Assembly (NCBI GenBank): GCA_030840665.1
Contig: JAVEEB010000260.1
Location: 1-8,808 of the forward strand
Direction of reading: 5' to 3'
Length of the DNA: 8,808 nt
Origin: Frankiaceae bacterium
GTDB lineage: Bacteria > Actinomycetota > Actinomycetes > JAVEEB01
The notes beneath the pieces were generated by a model. That model was not told the origin of the DNA and did no database searches. It saw only the letters and a program-made list of their open reading frames with translations. Shown here in pieces: positions 1 through 7,114 of the stretch (position 1 is its first letter; each line of letters starts with the position of its first letter). The translations under genes were made by a program, and so were the position numbers.

Positions 1-30
1 TCGCACGCACCGCCTCGTAACGGTTGCCAT
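1..30 (-). CDS. possible start of a further minus-strand gene (first 10 codons only)
   Basis: An ATG at position 30 reads leftward off the window as MATVTRRCVR. It follows the ureD stop by 25 bases and has a plausible ribosome binding site, GGAG, on the minus strand (plus-strand CTCC at 36-39) with a 5-base spacer. If real, it would be the next gene of the urease transcript, where actinobacteria sometimes carry transport or unrelated genes. Ten codons allow no family assignment, and the call rests only on start codon, ribosome binding site and spacing. Confidence 0.3.
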   Translation of the reverse strand, partial: MATVTRRCVR

Positions 31-55
31 GCCGGCTCCGCTCACCGCGCGGCGA

Positions 56-820
56 CTACGCCGGAGCGGCCAGACAGTCGGCGGACTGCGCCGCGACGAG
101 CCGGGCGCCCTCGGTCAAGCGGGCCCGCAACACGAGGCTTTCGCTCCCGAGCGCGGTCGCAAAGGCGACGCCGTCGGCAATCGGCATGACCGCGAGACCA
201 GGGCGGCTCACCGGCGCGATCGGCAGGGATGCACCGGCGAACGGCGACGGCGACGGCGAGACGACGAGCAGCGAACCGAACGCCCGCGCGTCCCCGATGA
301 CGGCGCGCCGCTGCAGCGAGGCACCGTCGACGTCGACGGACTGTCGCAACAGCGGGTGCCCGTCGCGTACGACGGACGTCGATGCGACCACGTGGCCGCC
401 GGTCTCCGCGTGGCGGCCGAGCACGATCTCCTCACGCAGCTCGAGCGATGCATCCCCCGCGAGAGTGACCTGCGTGTCCATCGCGTGCCGCGCCCGGTTG
501 CTGATGACGACGGGTTCGGGCAGCAACTCCAGCCGCGCGCCGCGGCCCACCGTCGCGCGCACCGTCATGGTCGACAGCGCCGGCGGCGACGACGGCTGCG
601 CCACCGACGCCGCCACCGTGCGCAGCGTCAGCGACGCGCCGTCGTGGACCTCGATCTCGAGCAGCAACCCGTCACCGCCGAGCGGACCACCGGCCGCCGC
701 GACAAGGTAGAGGCAGCCGCCCGACCGCCGCAGCACGAGGGGGGCCTGCGAGCGCACGGTGCGCCAGACGGTCCGGCCGGCCGCGTCGCACTCGACGACG
801 ACGACGGCGTGCGCCCTCAC
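56..820 (-). CDS. ureD: urease accessory protein UreD (UreH)
   Basis: UreD is the scaffold of the urease maturation complex. It binds apo-urease and recruits UreF and UreG for nickel insertion. The product is 254 aa, within the usual actinobacterial range. Family features visible are LVLRR followed by [14 protein letters not shown] (about residues 25-47), a beta-rich [12 protein letters not shown] segment, [10 protein letters not shown] in place of the usual LEWLPEP, and the REEIVLGR stretch in the middle. The C-terminal part is more variable, as is normal for UreD. I chose the GTG at 820 because it overlaps the ureG stop as GTGA, a typical coupled junction; the frame stays open upstream but there it runs antiphase through ureG. 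It is the last gene of the urease operon. Identity is secure from both sequence and position; the start is very likely. Confidence 0.93.
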   Translation of the reverse strand: MRAHAVVVVECDAAGRTVWRTVRSQAPLVLRRSGGCLYLVAAAGGPLGGDGLLLEIEVHDGASLTLRTVAASVAQPSSPPALSTMTVRATVGRGARLELLPEPVVISNRARHAMDTQVTLAGDASLELREEIVLGRHAETGGHVVASTSVVRDGHPLLRQSVDVDGASLQRRAVIGDARAFGSLLVVSPSPSPFAGASLPIAPVSRPGLAVMPIADGVAFATALGSESLVLRARLTEGARLVAAQSADCLAAPA

Positions 821-1548
821 CTGACCCAGCTGTGCAGCAGACCGGTCACCCACGCGGCCACGTCGGTTGCCTGCGGGTCGCGGGCGAGGGACGTGAACAG
901 CACCGGCTTGCCGCCGCGCACGGCCGCGGAGTCGCGGTCCATCACCTCGAGGCTCGCGCCGACCATCGGCGCGAGGTCGATCTTGTTGATGACCAGAAGG
1001 TCGGCGGTCGTCACACCCGGGCCGCCCTTGCGCGGCACCTTGTCCCCTCCCGACACGTCGAGGACGAAGATCTGGCTGTCGACGAGGCCGCGGCTGAACG
1101 TCGCGGTCAGGTTGTCGCCCCCGCTCTCGACGAGTACGAGCTCGAGCCCGGGGAACGCGGCCTCCAGCCCTTCCACCGCTTCGAGGTTGGCGGTGATGTC
1201 GTCGCGGATTGCCGTGTGCGGGCAGCAGCCTGTCTGCACCGCGACGATGCGCTCGGTCGCGAGAACGCCCGCCCGCTTGAGGAATTCGGCGTCCTCCGTC
1301 GTGTAGATGTCGTTGGTCACCACACCGAGCCGCACGTCGGGACCGAGCGAGCGGCACAGCGCCGCGACGAGCGCGGTCTTGCCGCTGCCCACCGGGCCGC
1401 CGATGCCGATCCGCAGGGCCCGCCCCGCCGCGGCCGGGGGGTGCGCGTGCGCCGCACCGCCACCGCCTTCGAGGCGCAGGTGCGGGGCGAACAGCGTGGC
1501 GTCGTACAAGAAATCAGGACGCAAAAAGACGCACCTCCCAGGTGGCAT
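817..1548 (-). CDS. ureG: urease accessory GTPase UreG
   Basis: UreG is a SIMIBI-class GTPase. GTP hydrolysis drives nickel transfer to apo-urease in complex with UreF and UreD. From the ATG at 1548 the product is 243 aa. It has the P-loop GGPVGSGKT (50-58), the nickel-binding CPH motif (109-111, in [12 protein letters not shown]), [12 protein letters not shown] (141-152) and the G4 motif NKID (188-191). The N-terminal tail has only a short His motif, HAH (34-36), not the long His-rich stretch of some actinobacterial UreG. The start is uncertain. ATG 1548 overlaps ureF by 35 bases and its GGAGGA lies only 2 bases upstream. An in-frame TTG at 1524 has GGAGGT (1533-1538) with an ideal 8-base spacer and overlaps ureF by 11 bases, which would give 235 aa. 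All functional motifs are common to both forms. Confidence 0.97.
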   Translation of the reverse strand: MPPGRCVFLRPDFLYDATLFAPHLRLEGGGGAAHAHPPAAAGRALRIGIGGPVGSGKTALVAALCRSLGPDVRLGVVTNDIYTTEDAEFLKRAGVLATERIVAVQTGCCPHTAIRDDITANLEAVEGLEAAFPGLELVLVESGGDNLTATFSRGLVDSQIFVLDVSGGDKVPRKGGPGVTTADLLVINKIDLAPMVGASLEVMDRDSAAVRGGKPVLFTSLARDPQATDVAAWVTGLLHSWVR

Positions 1549-2194
1549 GGTCCTCCGCGAGGAGGTCCACGAGCGGGGCGGAGGACGACGGCAGGTCTGC
1601 CGGCGGCCCGTCCGCATACGTGGCCGCTTCCGTCGCGACCGCGTCGATGTCAGACGCCAGCTGCGCGATCCCCGCGTTGACCGAGAGGGGATCGAGCCCG
1701 AGCAGCCGGACCGCGGCGCTGGCGGGGCCGGACACCGACAGGTAGGCGGCCACCAGGGCGGCCTCGACCGGCGTGCACCCCGTCGCGCCCGCGATGCACC
1801 CCACGACCAGCGGGTGGTGCGGGCCTCCCGGCTGCCGGGCCAACGCCGTGAGGGCGACGGAGGGCCATGCGGTCGACGCCGCGCGGACCAGGGTGCGGCC
1901 TTGGTGCCGCGAGGACGCGCGGATCGCCGGCGAGGGCGTGCGCGCGTCGAGCTCCGCGTCAAGCGCGTCCCAGCGGAGCGGATCGCGGACCGCCTGCACG
2001 CACGCCGCGGCGGCGAACGCGGCCGCCTGCGCTCCCCCGCGCGCGAGCCGCCCGCGCAGGAACGTGAACAGGTCGTCGACCGTGTCGACGAGGCCGGCGG
2101 CCGCGGCGGCCTCGATCTGCGCCGAATGCGCGTGCCCACCCGCGGGCAGCCGCGCATCGGACAGCAACAGCACGACGGCCGGCATCCCTGTCAT
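1514..2194 (-). CDS. ureF: urease accessory protein UreF
   Basis: UreF is the all-helical urease chaperone that bridges UreD and UreG and acts as a checkpoint on UreG GTPase activity. The product is 226 aa, normal for the family. Recognisable segments are [16 protein letters not shown] (9-24), the conserved SRHQGRTL (95-102) and the C-terminal RLFAS ending, which corresponds to the RLF-x-S tail seen in other UreF proteins. The middle is alanine-rich helix, as expected. I chose ATG 2194, 14 bases after the ureC stop; its ribosome binding site is weak (GCGAG about 7 bases upstream). A second in-frame ATG at 2185 would remove only three residues. The open frame extends well upstream of 2194, but that is antiphase sequence over ureC. 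The 3' end overlaps ureG. Confidence 0.94.
   Translation of the reverse strand: MTGMPAVVLLLSDARLPAGGHAHSAQIEAAAAAGLVDTVDDLFTFLRGRLARGGAQAAAFAAAACVQAVRDPLRWDALDAELDARTPSPAIRASSRHQGRTLVRAASTAWPSVALTALARQPGGPHHPLVVGCIAGATGCTPVEAALVAAYLSVSGPASAAVRLLGLDPLSVNAGIAQLASDIDAVATEAATYADGPPADLPSSSAPLVDLLAEDHATWEVRLFAS
1533..1538 (-). promoter_or_regulatory. Shine-Dalgarno GGAGGT inside the ureF 3' end, favouring a TTG start for ureG
   Basis: On the minus strand GGAGGT is followed by 8 bases and then TTG (T at 1524) in the ureG frame. It lies in the last codons of ureF (WEVRLFAS). The match to the anti-SD sequence and the spacing are much better than for the ATG at 1548. A shorter UreG starting at 1524 is therefore a real alternative. 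Confidence 0.45.
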
Positions 2195-2208
2195 TTTGGC
2201 GCTCGCAA

Positions 2209-3930
2209 TCAGAAGAGGAAGTACCGCTGGGCCATCGGGAGCTCCGACGCGGGATCGGCGACGTTGACCTCGCCGTCGATGCGCACGGTGAACGTGTCGG
2301 GATCGACCTCGATCTGCGGCAAGGCGTCGTTGAGCGGCATGTCCGCCTTGCCGACGCGGCGCACATCCTTCACGGGCACCAGCCGCCGCATGAGTCCGAG
2401 CCGCTCTTCCAACCCATCGTCCAACGCGGTCGGCGACACGAAGGTCAGCGACGTCTGCGCCGCGACCCGCGGCACGGCTCCCCACATCGGCCGGGGGAAC
2501 ACGGGCTGCGGCGTAGGGATGGACGCGTTCGCATCGCCCATGGCAGCCCACGCGGCCATGCCACCCTTGAGGACGACGTGCGGTCGTACACCGAAGAAGG
2601 CGGGCTCCCACAACACCAGGTCGGCGAGCTTGCCGACCTCGATCGACCCGATCTCGTCGTCCAAACCATGAGCCACCGCTGGGCAGATCGTGTACTTGGC
2701 GACGTACCGGCGGGCGCGCAGATTGTCCGCCGCGCCGTCCCCGGGCAGCGACCCGCGGCGCGCCTTCATCACGTGCGCGGTCTGCCACGTACGCAGCACG
2801 ACCTCACCGATGCGCCCCATCGCCTGCGAGTCCGACCCGATCATCGAGATTGCCCCGATGTCGTGGAGCACGTCCTCGGCGGCGATGGTGGACGGCCGGA
2901 TGCGCGACTCGGCGAACGCGAGATCCTCAGGCACAGAAGGGTTCAGGTGGTGACACACCATCAGCATGTCGAGATGCTCGTCAATGGTGTTGATCGTGTG
3001 CGGGCGGGTCGGGTTGGTCGAGGACGGCAACACATTCGACTGCCCGGCGACCGTGATGATGTCCGGCGCGTGCCCGCCGCCGGCACCCTCCGTGTGATAC
3101 GCGTGAATCGACCGGCCACCAATCGCGGCGAGGGTGTCCTCGACGAAACCCGCCTCGTTCAGCGTGTCGGAATGCAGAGCAGCTTGTACGCCGAACTCGT
3201 CGCAGACCGACAGGCACGCGTCGATCGCCGCCGGCGTGGTGCCCCAGTCCTCGTGCAGCTTGAACCCCGCCGCGCCGCCCTTCAGCTGCTCGACCATCGC
3301 CTCGCGCGACACCGTGTTTCCCTTGCCCAGCAGCACGACGTTGACGGGCAGGCCGTCCATCGCTTCGAGCATGCGCGCGAGGTGCCAGCTGCCCGGGGTG
3401 ACCGTCGTCGCCTTCGTGCCCTCCGCCGGCCCGGTACCGCCCCCGATCAGCGTCGTAATGCCGCCGCCGAGGGCCTCCGGCACGAGTTGCGGGCAGATGA
3501 GGTGCACGTGGCAGTCGATGGCACCGGCCGTGACGATTTTTCCGTTTCCTGCAAGGATTTCCGTGGACGGCCCGATGACCAGTGCGGGGTGCACGCCGTC
3601 CATCGTGTCTGGGTTGCCGGCCTTGCCGATCCCGACGATGCGGCCGTCGCGGATGCCGATGTCGGCCTTGATGACCCCCCAATGGTCGAGGATCACCGCG
3701 CCGGTGATGACGAGATCCGGCGCGCCTTCGGCACGGGTCGCCCGCGACTGACCCATCGACTCGCGGATGACCTTGCCGCCGCCGAACACGACCTCGTCGC
3801 CGGCGCTCGGTCCGCGAGAGAGATCCTGCGTCACCTCGATCAGCAGGTTGGTGTCGGCGAGTCTGATGCGGTCGCCCACCGTCGGGCCGAACAGGTCCGC
3901 GTACCGGGACCGCGACAGTTCGCTAGGCAT
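2209..3930 (-). CDS. ureC: urease subunit alpha UreC (catalytic)
   Basis: Catalytic subunit of urease (EC 3.5.1.5), which hydrolyses urea to ammonia and carbamate at a dinuclear nickel centre in the cytoplasm. The product is 573 aa, the usual length. All key residues are present, with a constant offset of 7 from Klebsiella numbering: His141 and His143 ([10 protein letters not shown]), the carbamylated Lys224 and His226 (GFKLHEDWG), His253 (ALHSDTLNE), His279 ([12 protein letters not shown]), flap Cys326 and His327 (MVCHHLNP), Arg343 and the nickel ligand Asp367 (GSDSQAMGR). An active enzyme is therefore expected. The ATG at 3930 has a good ribosome binding site (GGAGG, 6-base spacer) and overlaps the ureB stop by 8 bases. 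A longer frame to 3984 exists, but its extra residues are antiphase ureB sequence. Confidence 0.99.
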   Translation of the reverse strand: MPSELSRSRYADLFGPTVGDRIRLADTNLLIEVTQDLSRGPSAGDEVVFGGGKVIRESMGQSRATRAEGAPDLVITGAVILDHWGVIKADIGIRDGRIVGIGKAGNPDTMDGVHPALVIGPSTEILAGNGKIVTAGAIDCHVHLICPQLVPEALGGGITTLIGGGTGPAEGTKATTVTPGSWHLARMLEAMDGLPVNVVLLGKGNTVSREAMVEQLKGGAAGFKLHEDWGTTPAAIDACLSVCDEFGVQAALHSDTLNEAGFVEDTLAAIGGRSIHAYHTEGAGGGHAPDIITVAGQSNVLPSSTNPTRPHTINTIDEHLDMLMVCHHLNPSVPEDLAFAESRIRPSTIAAEDVLHDIGAISMIGSDSQAMGRIGEVVLRTWQTAHVMKARRGSLPGDGAADNLRARRYVAKYTICPAVAHGLDDEIGSIEVGKLADLVLWEPAFFGVRPHVVLKGGMAAWAAMGDANASIPTPQPVFPRPMWGAVPRVAAQTSLTFVSPTALDDGLEERLGLMRRLVPVKDVRRVGKADMPLNDALPQIEVDPDTFTVRIDGEVNVADPASELPMAQRYFLF

Positions 3931-4237
3931 CGAGATCCTCCAGCGACCCGTCAAGGCGCAGGCCGGGGACCTTGCGCAGGCCACCGATGCGCACGAGCGA
4001 CACCTCTCGCGTCATGCCGGGCTCGAAGCGGACGGCGGTGCCGGCCGGCACGTCCAAGCGGGTCCCGTGCGCGGCGGCCCTGTCGAAATCCAAGGCAGGG
4101 TTGGCGGCCGCGAAGTGATAGTGCGAGCCGACTTGCACCGGCCGGTCACCGGTGTTGCGCACCGTGAGCGTGACGGCGACGCGGCCCTCGTTCACGACGA
4201 CCGGCTCCGCGCCCGTCAGGATCTCCCCGGGCTTCAT
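3923..4237 (-). CDS. ureB: urease subunit beta UreB
   Basis: Structural beta subunit of urease, which packs with UreA and UreC in the (ABC)3 enzyme. The product is 104 aa, typical for an unfused beta subunit. It has the N-terminal MKPGEI, the beta-strand segment [21 protein letters not shown] (ending at residue 42), [29 protein letters not shown] and the closing [12 protein letters not shown] region. The sequence after SHYHF is AAAN, whereas a Glu is commonly present there (FEVN or AEAN). The ATG at 4237 overlaps the ureA stop as ATGA, which fixes the start and implies coupled translation. Its stop overlaps the ureC start. Confidence 0.97.
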   Translation of the reverse strand: MKPGEILTGAEPVVVNEGRVAVTLTVRNTGDRPVQVGSHYHFAAANPALDFDRAAAHGTRLDVPAGTAVRFEPGMTREVSLVRIGGLRKVPGLRLDGSLEDLDA

Positions 4238-4536
4238 ACGATCGGCTCGTGCACGGTGATGAGCTTCGTACCGTCGGGGAACGTGGCCTCTACCTGCACC
4301 TCCCCCAACATCTCGGGCACCCCGTCCATCACGTCCGCCCGCGACAGCACGGTCCGGCCGCTCGCCATCAGTTCGACAACGGTGCGCCCGTCCCGAGCAC
4401 CTTCGAGCAGGTGCGCCGTGATGAGGGCCGTGGCTTCCGGGTAGTTGAGCAACAGCCCGCGCGCCCGGCGCGCGGACGCAACGTCGGCCGCCACGTGGAT
4501 GAGCAGGCGCTCCTGCTCGTGCGGACTCAAACGCAT
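4234..4536 (-). CDS. ureA: urease subunit gamma UreA
   Basis: Structural gamma subunit of urease and first gene of the operon. The product is 100 aa, matching the standard length. It shows [12 protein letters not shown] at the N terminus, [12 protein letters not shown] (28-39), [11 protein letters not shown] (43-53), VMDGVPEML (69-77) and the final [21 protein letters not shown] region, all strongly conserved in the family. The ATG at 4536 is the only start giving a normal N terminus. Upstream ribosome binding sites are modest: AGGGGA about 10 bases before, or GGA 5 bases before. The gene is divergent from the beta-glucosidase gene across a 255-base control region that holds a possible GlnR box. 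Confidence 0.97.
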   Translation of the reverse strand: MRLSPHEQERLLIHVAADVASARRARGLLLNYPEATALITAHLLEGARDGRTVVELMASGRTVLSRADVMDGVPEMLGEVQVEATFPDGTKLITVHEPIV

Positions 4537-4560
4537 GGCGATCCGGTCCCCTCTGGCCGC

Positions 4561-4573
4561 GAACGGCCCGTTC
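4561..4573. repeat. short inverted repeat in the ureA leader
   Basis: GAACGG-C-CCGTTC is a perfect inverted repeat with 6-base arms and a 1-base centre, 25 bases upstream of the ureA ATG. It could be a protein binding site. A stable RNA hairpin is unlikely because the centre is too small unless the inner base pairs open. In sequence this GC-rich a chance origin is possible. No regulator is assigned. Confidence 0.4.
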
Positions 4574-4603
4574 CGGGCGCATTCGGAGTTCGTCGGGCCG
4601 AGC

Positions 4604-4643
4604 GTTTCAGCGCCGTATGTGCGGCACGTTTCGGGTCCGTGTC
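4604..4643 (-). promoter_or_regulatory. putative GlnR-type nitrogen-control box upstream of ureA
   Basis: Read on the minus strand toward ureA the order is GACAC (4643-4639), 6 bases, GAAAC (4632-4628), 8 bases, CATAC (4619-4615), 6 bases, GAAAC (4608-4604). The actinobacterial GlnR consensus is GTnAC-n6-GAAAC-n6-GTnAC-n6-GAAAC. The first pair fits at 9 of 10 positions. The second keeps a perfect GAAAC but has a poorer left half, and the central spacer is 8 rather than 6. The site lies about 68-107 bases before the ureA start, where an activator could act, and urease genes are known GlnR targets in Streptomyces and relatives. The pattern is seen in the sequence; binding is inference. Confidence 0.4.
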
Positions 4644-4689
4644 GTGCGCATCACATCGGCGGGCGGGGCGGCTGGCCGCTGGATCTTGT

Positions 4690-4702
4690 CCCGAAAATCG
4701 GG
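4690..4702. repeat. inverted repeat CCCGA-AAA-TCGGG
   Basis: Perfect 5-base arms around an AAA centre (4695-4697) in the divergent control region, followed on the plus strand by GGCTTTTCC. It could be an operator or a weak stem-loop. The stem is short for a terminator and the T run is interrupted. It lies 154 bases from ureA and 22 bases before the LacI-type operator. Function unknown. Confidence 0.35.
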
Positions 4703-4723
4703 GGCTTTTCCTGGGTTATGAGG

Positions 4724-4737
4724 TGAGAGCGCTCTCG
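4724..4737. promoter_or_regulatory. LacI-family (CebR-like) operator in front of the beta-glucosidase gene
   Basis: GAGAGCGCTCTC at 4725-4736 is a perfect 12-base palindrome with the central CG of LacI-family operators. With flanking bases it reads TGAGAGCGCTCTCG, close to the CebR/CelR operator TGGGAGCGCTCCCA known for cello-oligosaccharide genes in Streptomyces and Thermobifida. It lies 55 bases upstream of the GTG start of the family 3 glycoside hydrolase, a position from which a repressor would block transcription. Repression relieved by a sugar effector is inferred. No regulator gene is in the window. Confidence 0.75.
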
Positions 4738-4744
4738 ATCATGG

Positions 4745-4750
4745 CTTAAT
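4745..4750 (+). promoter_or_regulatory. candidate -10 element of the beta-glucosidase promoter
   Basis: CTTAAT matches the TATAAT consensus at 4 of 6 positions and lies 7 bases after the LacI-type operator, so the operator would occupy the spacer and -35 zone. No convincing -35 hexamer is present 16-18 bases upstream (sequence around GGTGAG). The assignment is weak. Confidence 0.25.
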
Positions 4751-4780
4751 GGAGAGGTACAGACCAGGAAATGCCGTGAA

Positions 4781-4785
4781 AGGGA
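4781..4785 (+). promoter_or_regulatory. ribosome binding site of the beta-glucosidase gene
   Basis: AGGGA (within AAAGGGA) is followed by a 6-base spacer and the GTG at 4792. An in-frame TGA at 4777-4779 lies just upstream, so this GTG is the first possible start and the site fixes it. Confidence 0.65.
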
Positions 4786-4791
4786 CCAGAC

Positions 4792-7083
4792 GTGAACTCG
4801 TACGTGCCGTACCTCGACACCGCTCTTCCGGTCGCCGAGCGCGTCACCGATCTCGTCGCGCGCATGACGCTGCCCGAGAAGGTCGGCCAGATGCTGCAGC
4901 TCGACGCCCGCGAAGGCGTGCGCCACCTGGTCGAGGACCTGCACGTCGGCTCCCTGGTGCACACGTCGCCCGCGCGCATCCACGAGGCGGCCGACCTGAG
5001 CCGCGACAGCCGCCTGGGCATCCCGCTGCTGATCGCCGACGACTGCATCCACGGCCACTCGTTCTGGGAAGGCGCGACGATCTTCCCGACGCAACTCGGG
5101 ATGGCGTCCAGCTGGGACGCGGAGCTCGTCGAGCAGGTGGCGCGGGTCACCGCGACCGAGGTGGCGGCGACCGGGATCCATTGGACGTTCTCCCCGGTCC
5201 TCTGCATCGCCCGCGACCTGCGCTGGGGCCGCGTGAACGAGACGTTCGGCGAGGATCCGTTCCTCATCGGCGAGCTCGCCTCGGCCATGGTGCGCGGCTA
5301 CCAGGGCGACGGCCTCGCCGACCCCACCGCGATCCTCGCCTGTGCCAAGCACTTCGCCGGCTACTCCGAGACGCAGGGTGGCCGCGACGCCAGCGAGGCG
5401 GACATCTCCCAACGCAAGCTGCGCTCCTGGTTCCTGCCGCCGTTCGAGCGCGTCGCCCGCGAGGGGTGCCGCACCTTCATGCTCGGCTACCAGTCCATGG
5501 ACGGCGTGCCGATCACGATCAACGACTGGCTGCTCAATGACGTGCTGCGCGGCGAGTGGGGCTACACGGGCACGCTGGTCACCGACTGGGACACCGTCGG
5601 CCGCATGGTCTGGGAGCAGCAGGTCTGCGCCGATCACACCGAGGCCGCCGCAGCCGCGGTGCGCGCCGGCAACGACATGGTGATGACGACCCCCAAATTC
5701 TTCGAAGGGGCCCAAAAGGCCGTCGCGAACGGGCTGCTGGCGGAGTCCGCGCTGGACGCCGCCGTCGGCCGCATCCTCACCCTCAAGTTCGAGCTGGGCC
5801 TCTTCGAGAACCCCCGCCGACCCGACCTCGAGCGGCAGGCCGCGGTCATCGGCGTCGACCGCCACGCCCAGCTCAACCTGGACGTCGCGCGACGGTCGCT
5901 GGTCCTGCTCAGCAACGACGGCCTCCTCCCCCTGGACGGAGGCTTCAGCGCCGACGAGTCCGGCCGCGCCGCGGCTCCCGGGACCGCCCCCGCGCGGACA
6001 GTCCTCGTCGTCGGCCCGAACGCCGACGACCCCCAGACGCAGCTCGGTGACTGGGCGGGCGCCTCCGGCCAGATCGACTGGATGCCCAACGGCCAGCCCC
6101 GGGCGATGACGCAGACGGTGCTCGACGGGTTCCGCGACCACGTGCCCCCGACCTGGACCGTCACGCACGCGCGCGGCGCCGGCATCCTCACCACCGCCCC
6201 GGACCCCGAAGGTGCCCTGAATCCGGACGGCCAGCCCCGTCCGGCGATCGTCGTGCCGGACAGGCCCGACGCGGACCTCATTGCAGAGGCCGTTGCCGCG
6301 GCCCGGGGCGCCGACTACGTGGTCGCCGTCGTCGGGGACCGCATCGAACTCGTCGGTGAAGGCAAGTCGACGGCAACGCTGGAGCTCGTGGGTGGCCAGA
6401 TTGCTCTGCTCGACGCCCTCGCCGCGACAGGCACCCCGATGGTCGTCGTGCTCATCAGCTCCAAGCCGCTCGTCCTGCCGCCGTCGGCCCTCGGCGCCGC
6501 CGCGATCGTGTGCGCCTTCAACCCCGGCATGCGCGGCGGCCGGGCCATCGCCGAGCTAGCGCTGGGTCTCATCGAACCGTCGGGCCGGCTGCCGGTCTCG
6601 TTCCCGCGCCACGCCGGCCAGCAGCCGACCTACTACAACCAGATCCGCGGGCAGCACGGCGACCGGTACGCCGACCTCCCGCAGACACCGGCCTTCGCGT
6701 TCGGCGCCGGTTTGTCGTACACGACTATCGAGTATTCGGACCTGCGCATCCTCACCCCGACGGTGACCGCCGGCGAGACGGTCCGGGCGGAGGTCACCCT
6801 CCGCAACACCGGCGCGCGCCCCGCGCTCGAGACCGTCCAGGTCTACATCCACGACGTCGTCTCGTCGGTCACGTGGGCCGTGAAGGAACTCAAGACGTAC
6901 CGCCAGGTCGAGCTCGCGCCGGGCGAGACCCGGACGGTGACCATCGAGCTCCCCGTGGACGACTGCACGATCGTCGACCGGCACGCCGTCCGGATCGTCG
7001 AGCCCGGTGACATCGAGCTGCTCGTCGGCCCGTCGTCACGCGATGACGTGCAGCTCCGCGCCTGCTTCACGATCAAGGGCTGA
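4792..7083 (+). CDS. glycoside hydrolase family 3 protein, beta-glucosidase type, cytoplasmic
   Basis: A retaining exo-glycosidase of family GH3, probably releasing glucose from cello-oligosaccharides or other beta-glucosides. The product is 763 aa, the normal length for the three-domain form. The N-terminal TIM barrel (about 10-340) includes HGHSFWEGATIFPTQLGM (87-104), RWGRVNETFGEDPFL (144-158), KHFAGY (186-191) and LVTDWDTVG (262-270), where Asp265 is the expected nucleophile. The alpha/beta sandwich (about 365-600) carries LVGEGKST (520-527); Glu523 is the likely acid/base residue by family analogy. FAFGAGLSYT (635-644) leads into a fibronectin III-like domain (655-755). There is no signal peptide, so it should act on imported sugars. 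The GTG start is fixed by an in-frame stop just upstream. A LacI-type operator precedes it. GH3 substrate range is broad, so xylosidase or another glycosidase specificity cannot be excluded. It converges on the next gene with a 31-base gap. Confidence 0.93.
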   Translation: MNSYVPYLDTALPVAERVTDLVARMTLPEKVGQMLQLDAREGVRHLVEDLHVGSLVHTSPARIHEAADLSRDSRLGIPLLIADDCIHGHSFWEGATIFPTQLGMASSWDAELVEQVARVTATEVAATGIHWTFSPVLCIARDLRWGRVNETFGEDPFLIGELASAMVRGYQGDGLADPTAILACAKHFAGYSETQGGRDASEADISQRKLRSWFLPPFERVAREGCRTFMLGYQSMDGVPITINDWLLNDVLRGEWGYTGTLVTDWDTVGRMVWEQQVCADHTEAAAAAVRAGNDMVMTTPKFFEGAQKAVANGLLAESALDAAVGRILTLKFELGLFENPRRPDLERQAAVIGVDRHAQLNLDVARRSLVLLSNDGLLPLDGGFSADESGRAAAPGTAPARTVLVVGPNADDPQTQLGDWAGASGQIDWMPNGQPRAMTQTVLDGFRDHVPPTWTVTHARGAGILTTAPDPEGALNPDGQPRPAIVVPDRPDADLIAEAVAAARGADYVVAVVGDRIELVGEGKSTATLELVGGQIALLDALAATGTPMVVVLISSKPLVLPPSALGAAAIVCAFNPGMRGGRAIAELALGLIEPSGRLPVSFPRHAGQQPTYYNQIRGQHGDRYADLPQTPAFAFGAGLSYTTIEYSDLRILTPTVTAGETVRAEVTLRNTGARPALETVQVYIHDVVSSVTWAVKELKTYRQVELAPGETRTVTIELPVDDCTIVDRHAVRIVEPGDIELLVGPSSRDDVQLRACFTIKG

Positions 7084-7114
7084 TTGATCGTGTACGACGG
7101 ACACGCCGACCGGC

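Noticed and set aside
29..1306. Long open frames on the plus strand across the urease genes (also 1307-2671, 2578-4167, 3767-4444)
   Set aside because: They are antisense to well-identified urease genes. Their products are Arg/Ala/Pro-rich low-complexity sequences with no family resemblance, as expected from high third-position GC.
2829..2837. Ure[10 protein letters not shown] instead of SSDSQAMGR near the nickel ligand Asp367
   Set aside because: The nickel-binding Asp and surrounding residues are intact, and a Gly at that place is not a striking change, so I do not treat it as unusual.
3931..3984. Longer N terminus for UreC starting at 3984
   Set aside because: The added residues are ureB sequence read in another frame. 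ATG 3930 has a good ribosome binding site and gives the standard N terminus and length.
4749..5540. Plus-strand open frame beginning ATG at 4749, overlapping the start of the GH3 gene
   Set aside because: It is out of frame with the GH3 gene, very rich in Arg, Pro and Ala, and shows no domain. The true GH3 start is fixed by an in-frame stop and ribosome binding site.
4651..6168. 505-aa open frame on the minus strand opposite the GH3 gene
   Set aside because: It is antisense to a clear GH3 catalytic region, its composition is typical of a shadow frame, and no motif is recognisable.
7089..7105. Hairpin CGTGT-loop-ACACG between the convergent GH3 and membrane protein genes as a terminator
   Set aside because: The stem has only 5 base pairs, the loop is 7 bases and no T run follows on either strand. 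A terminator cannot be supported.
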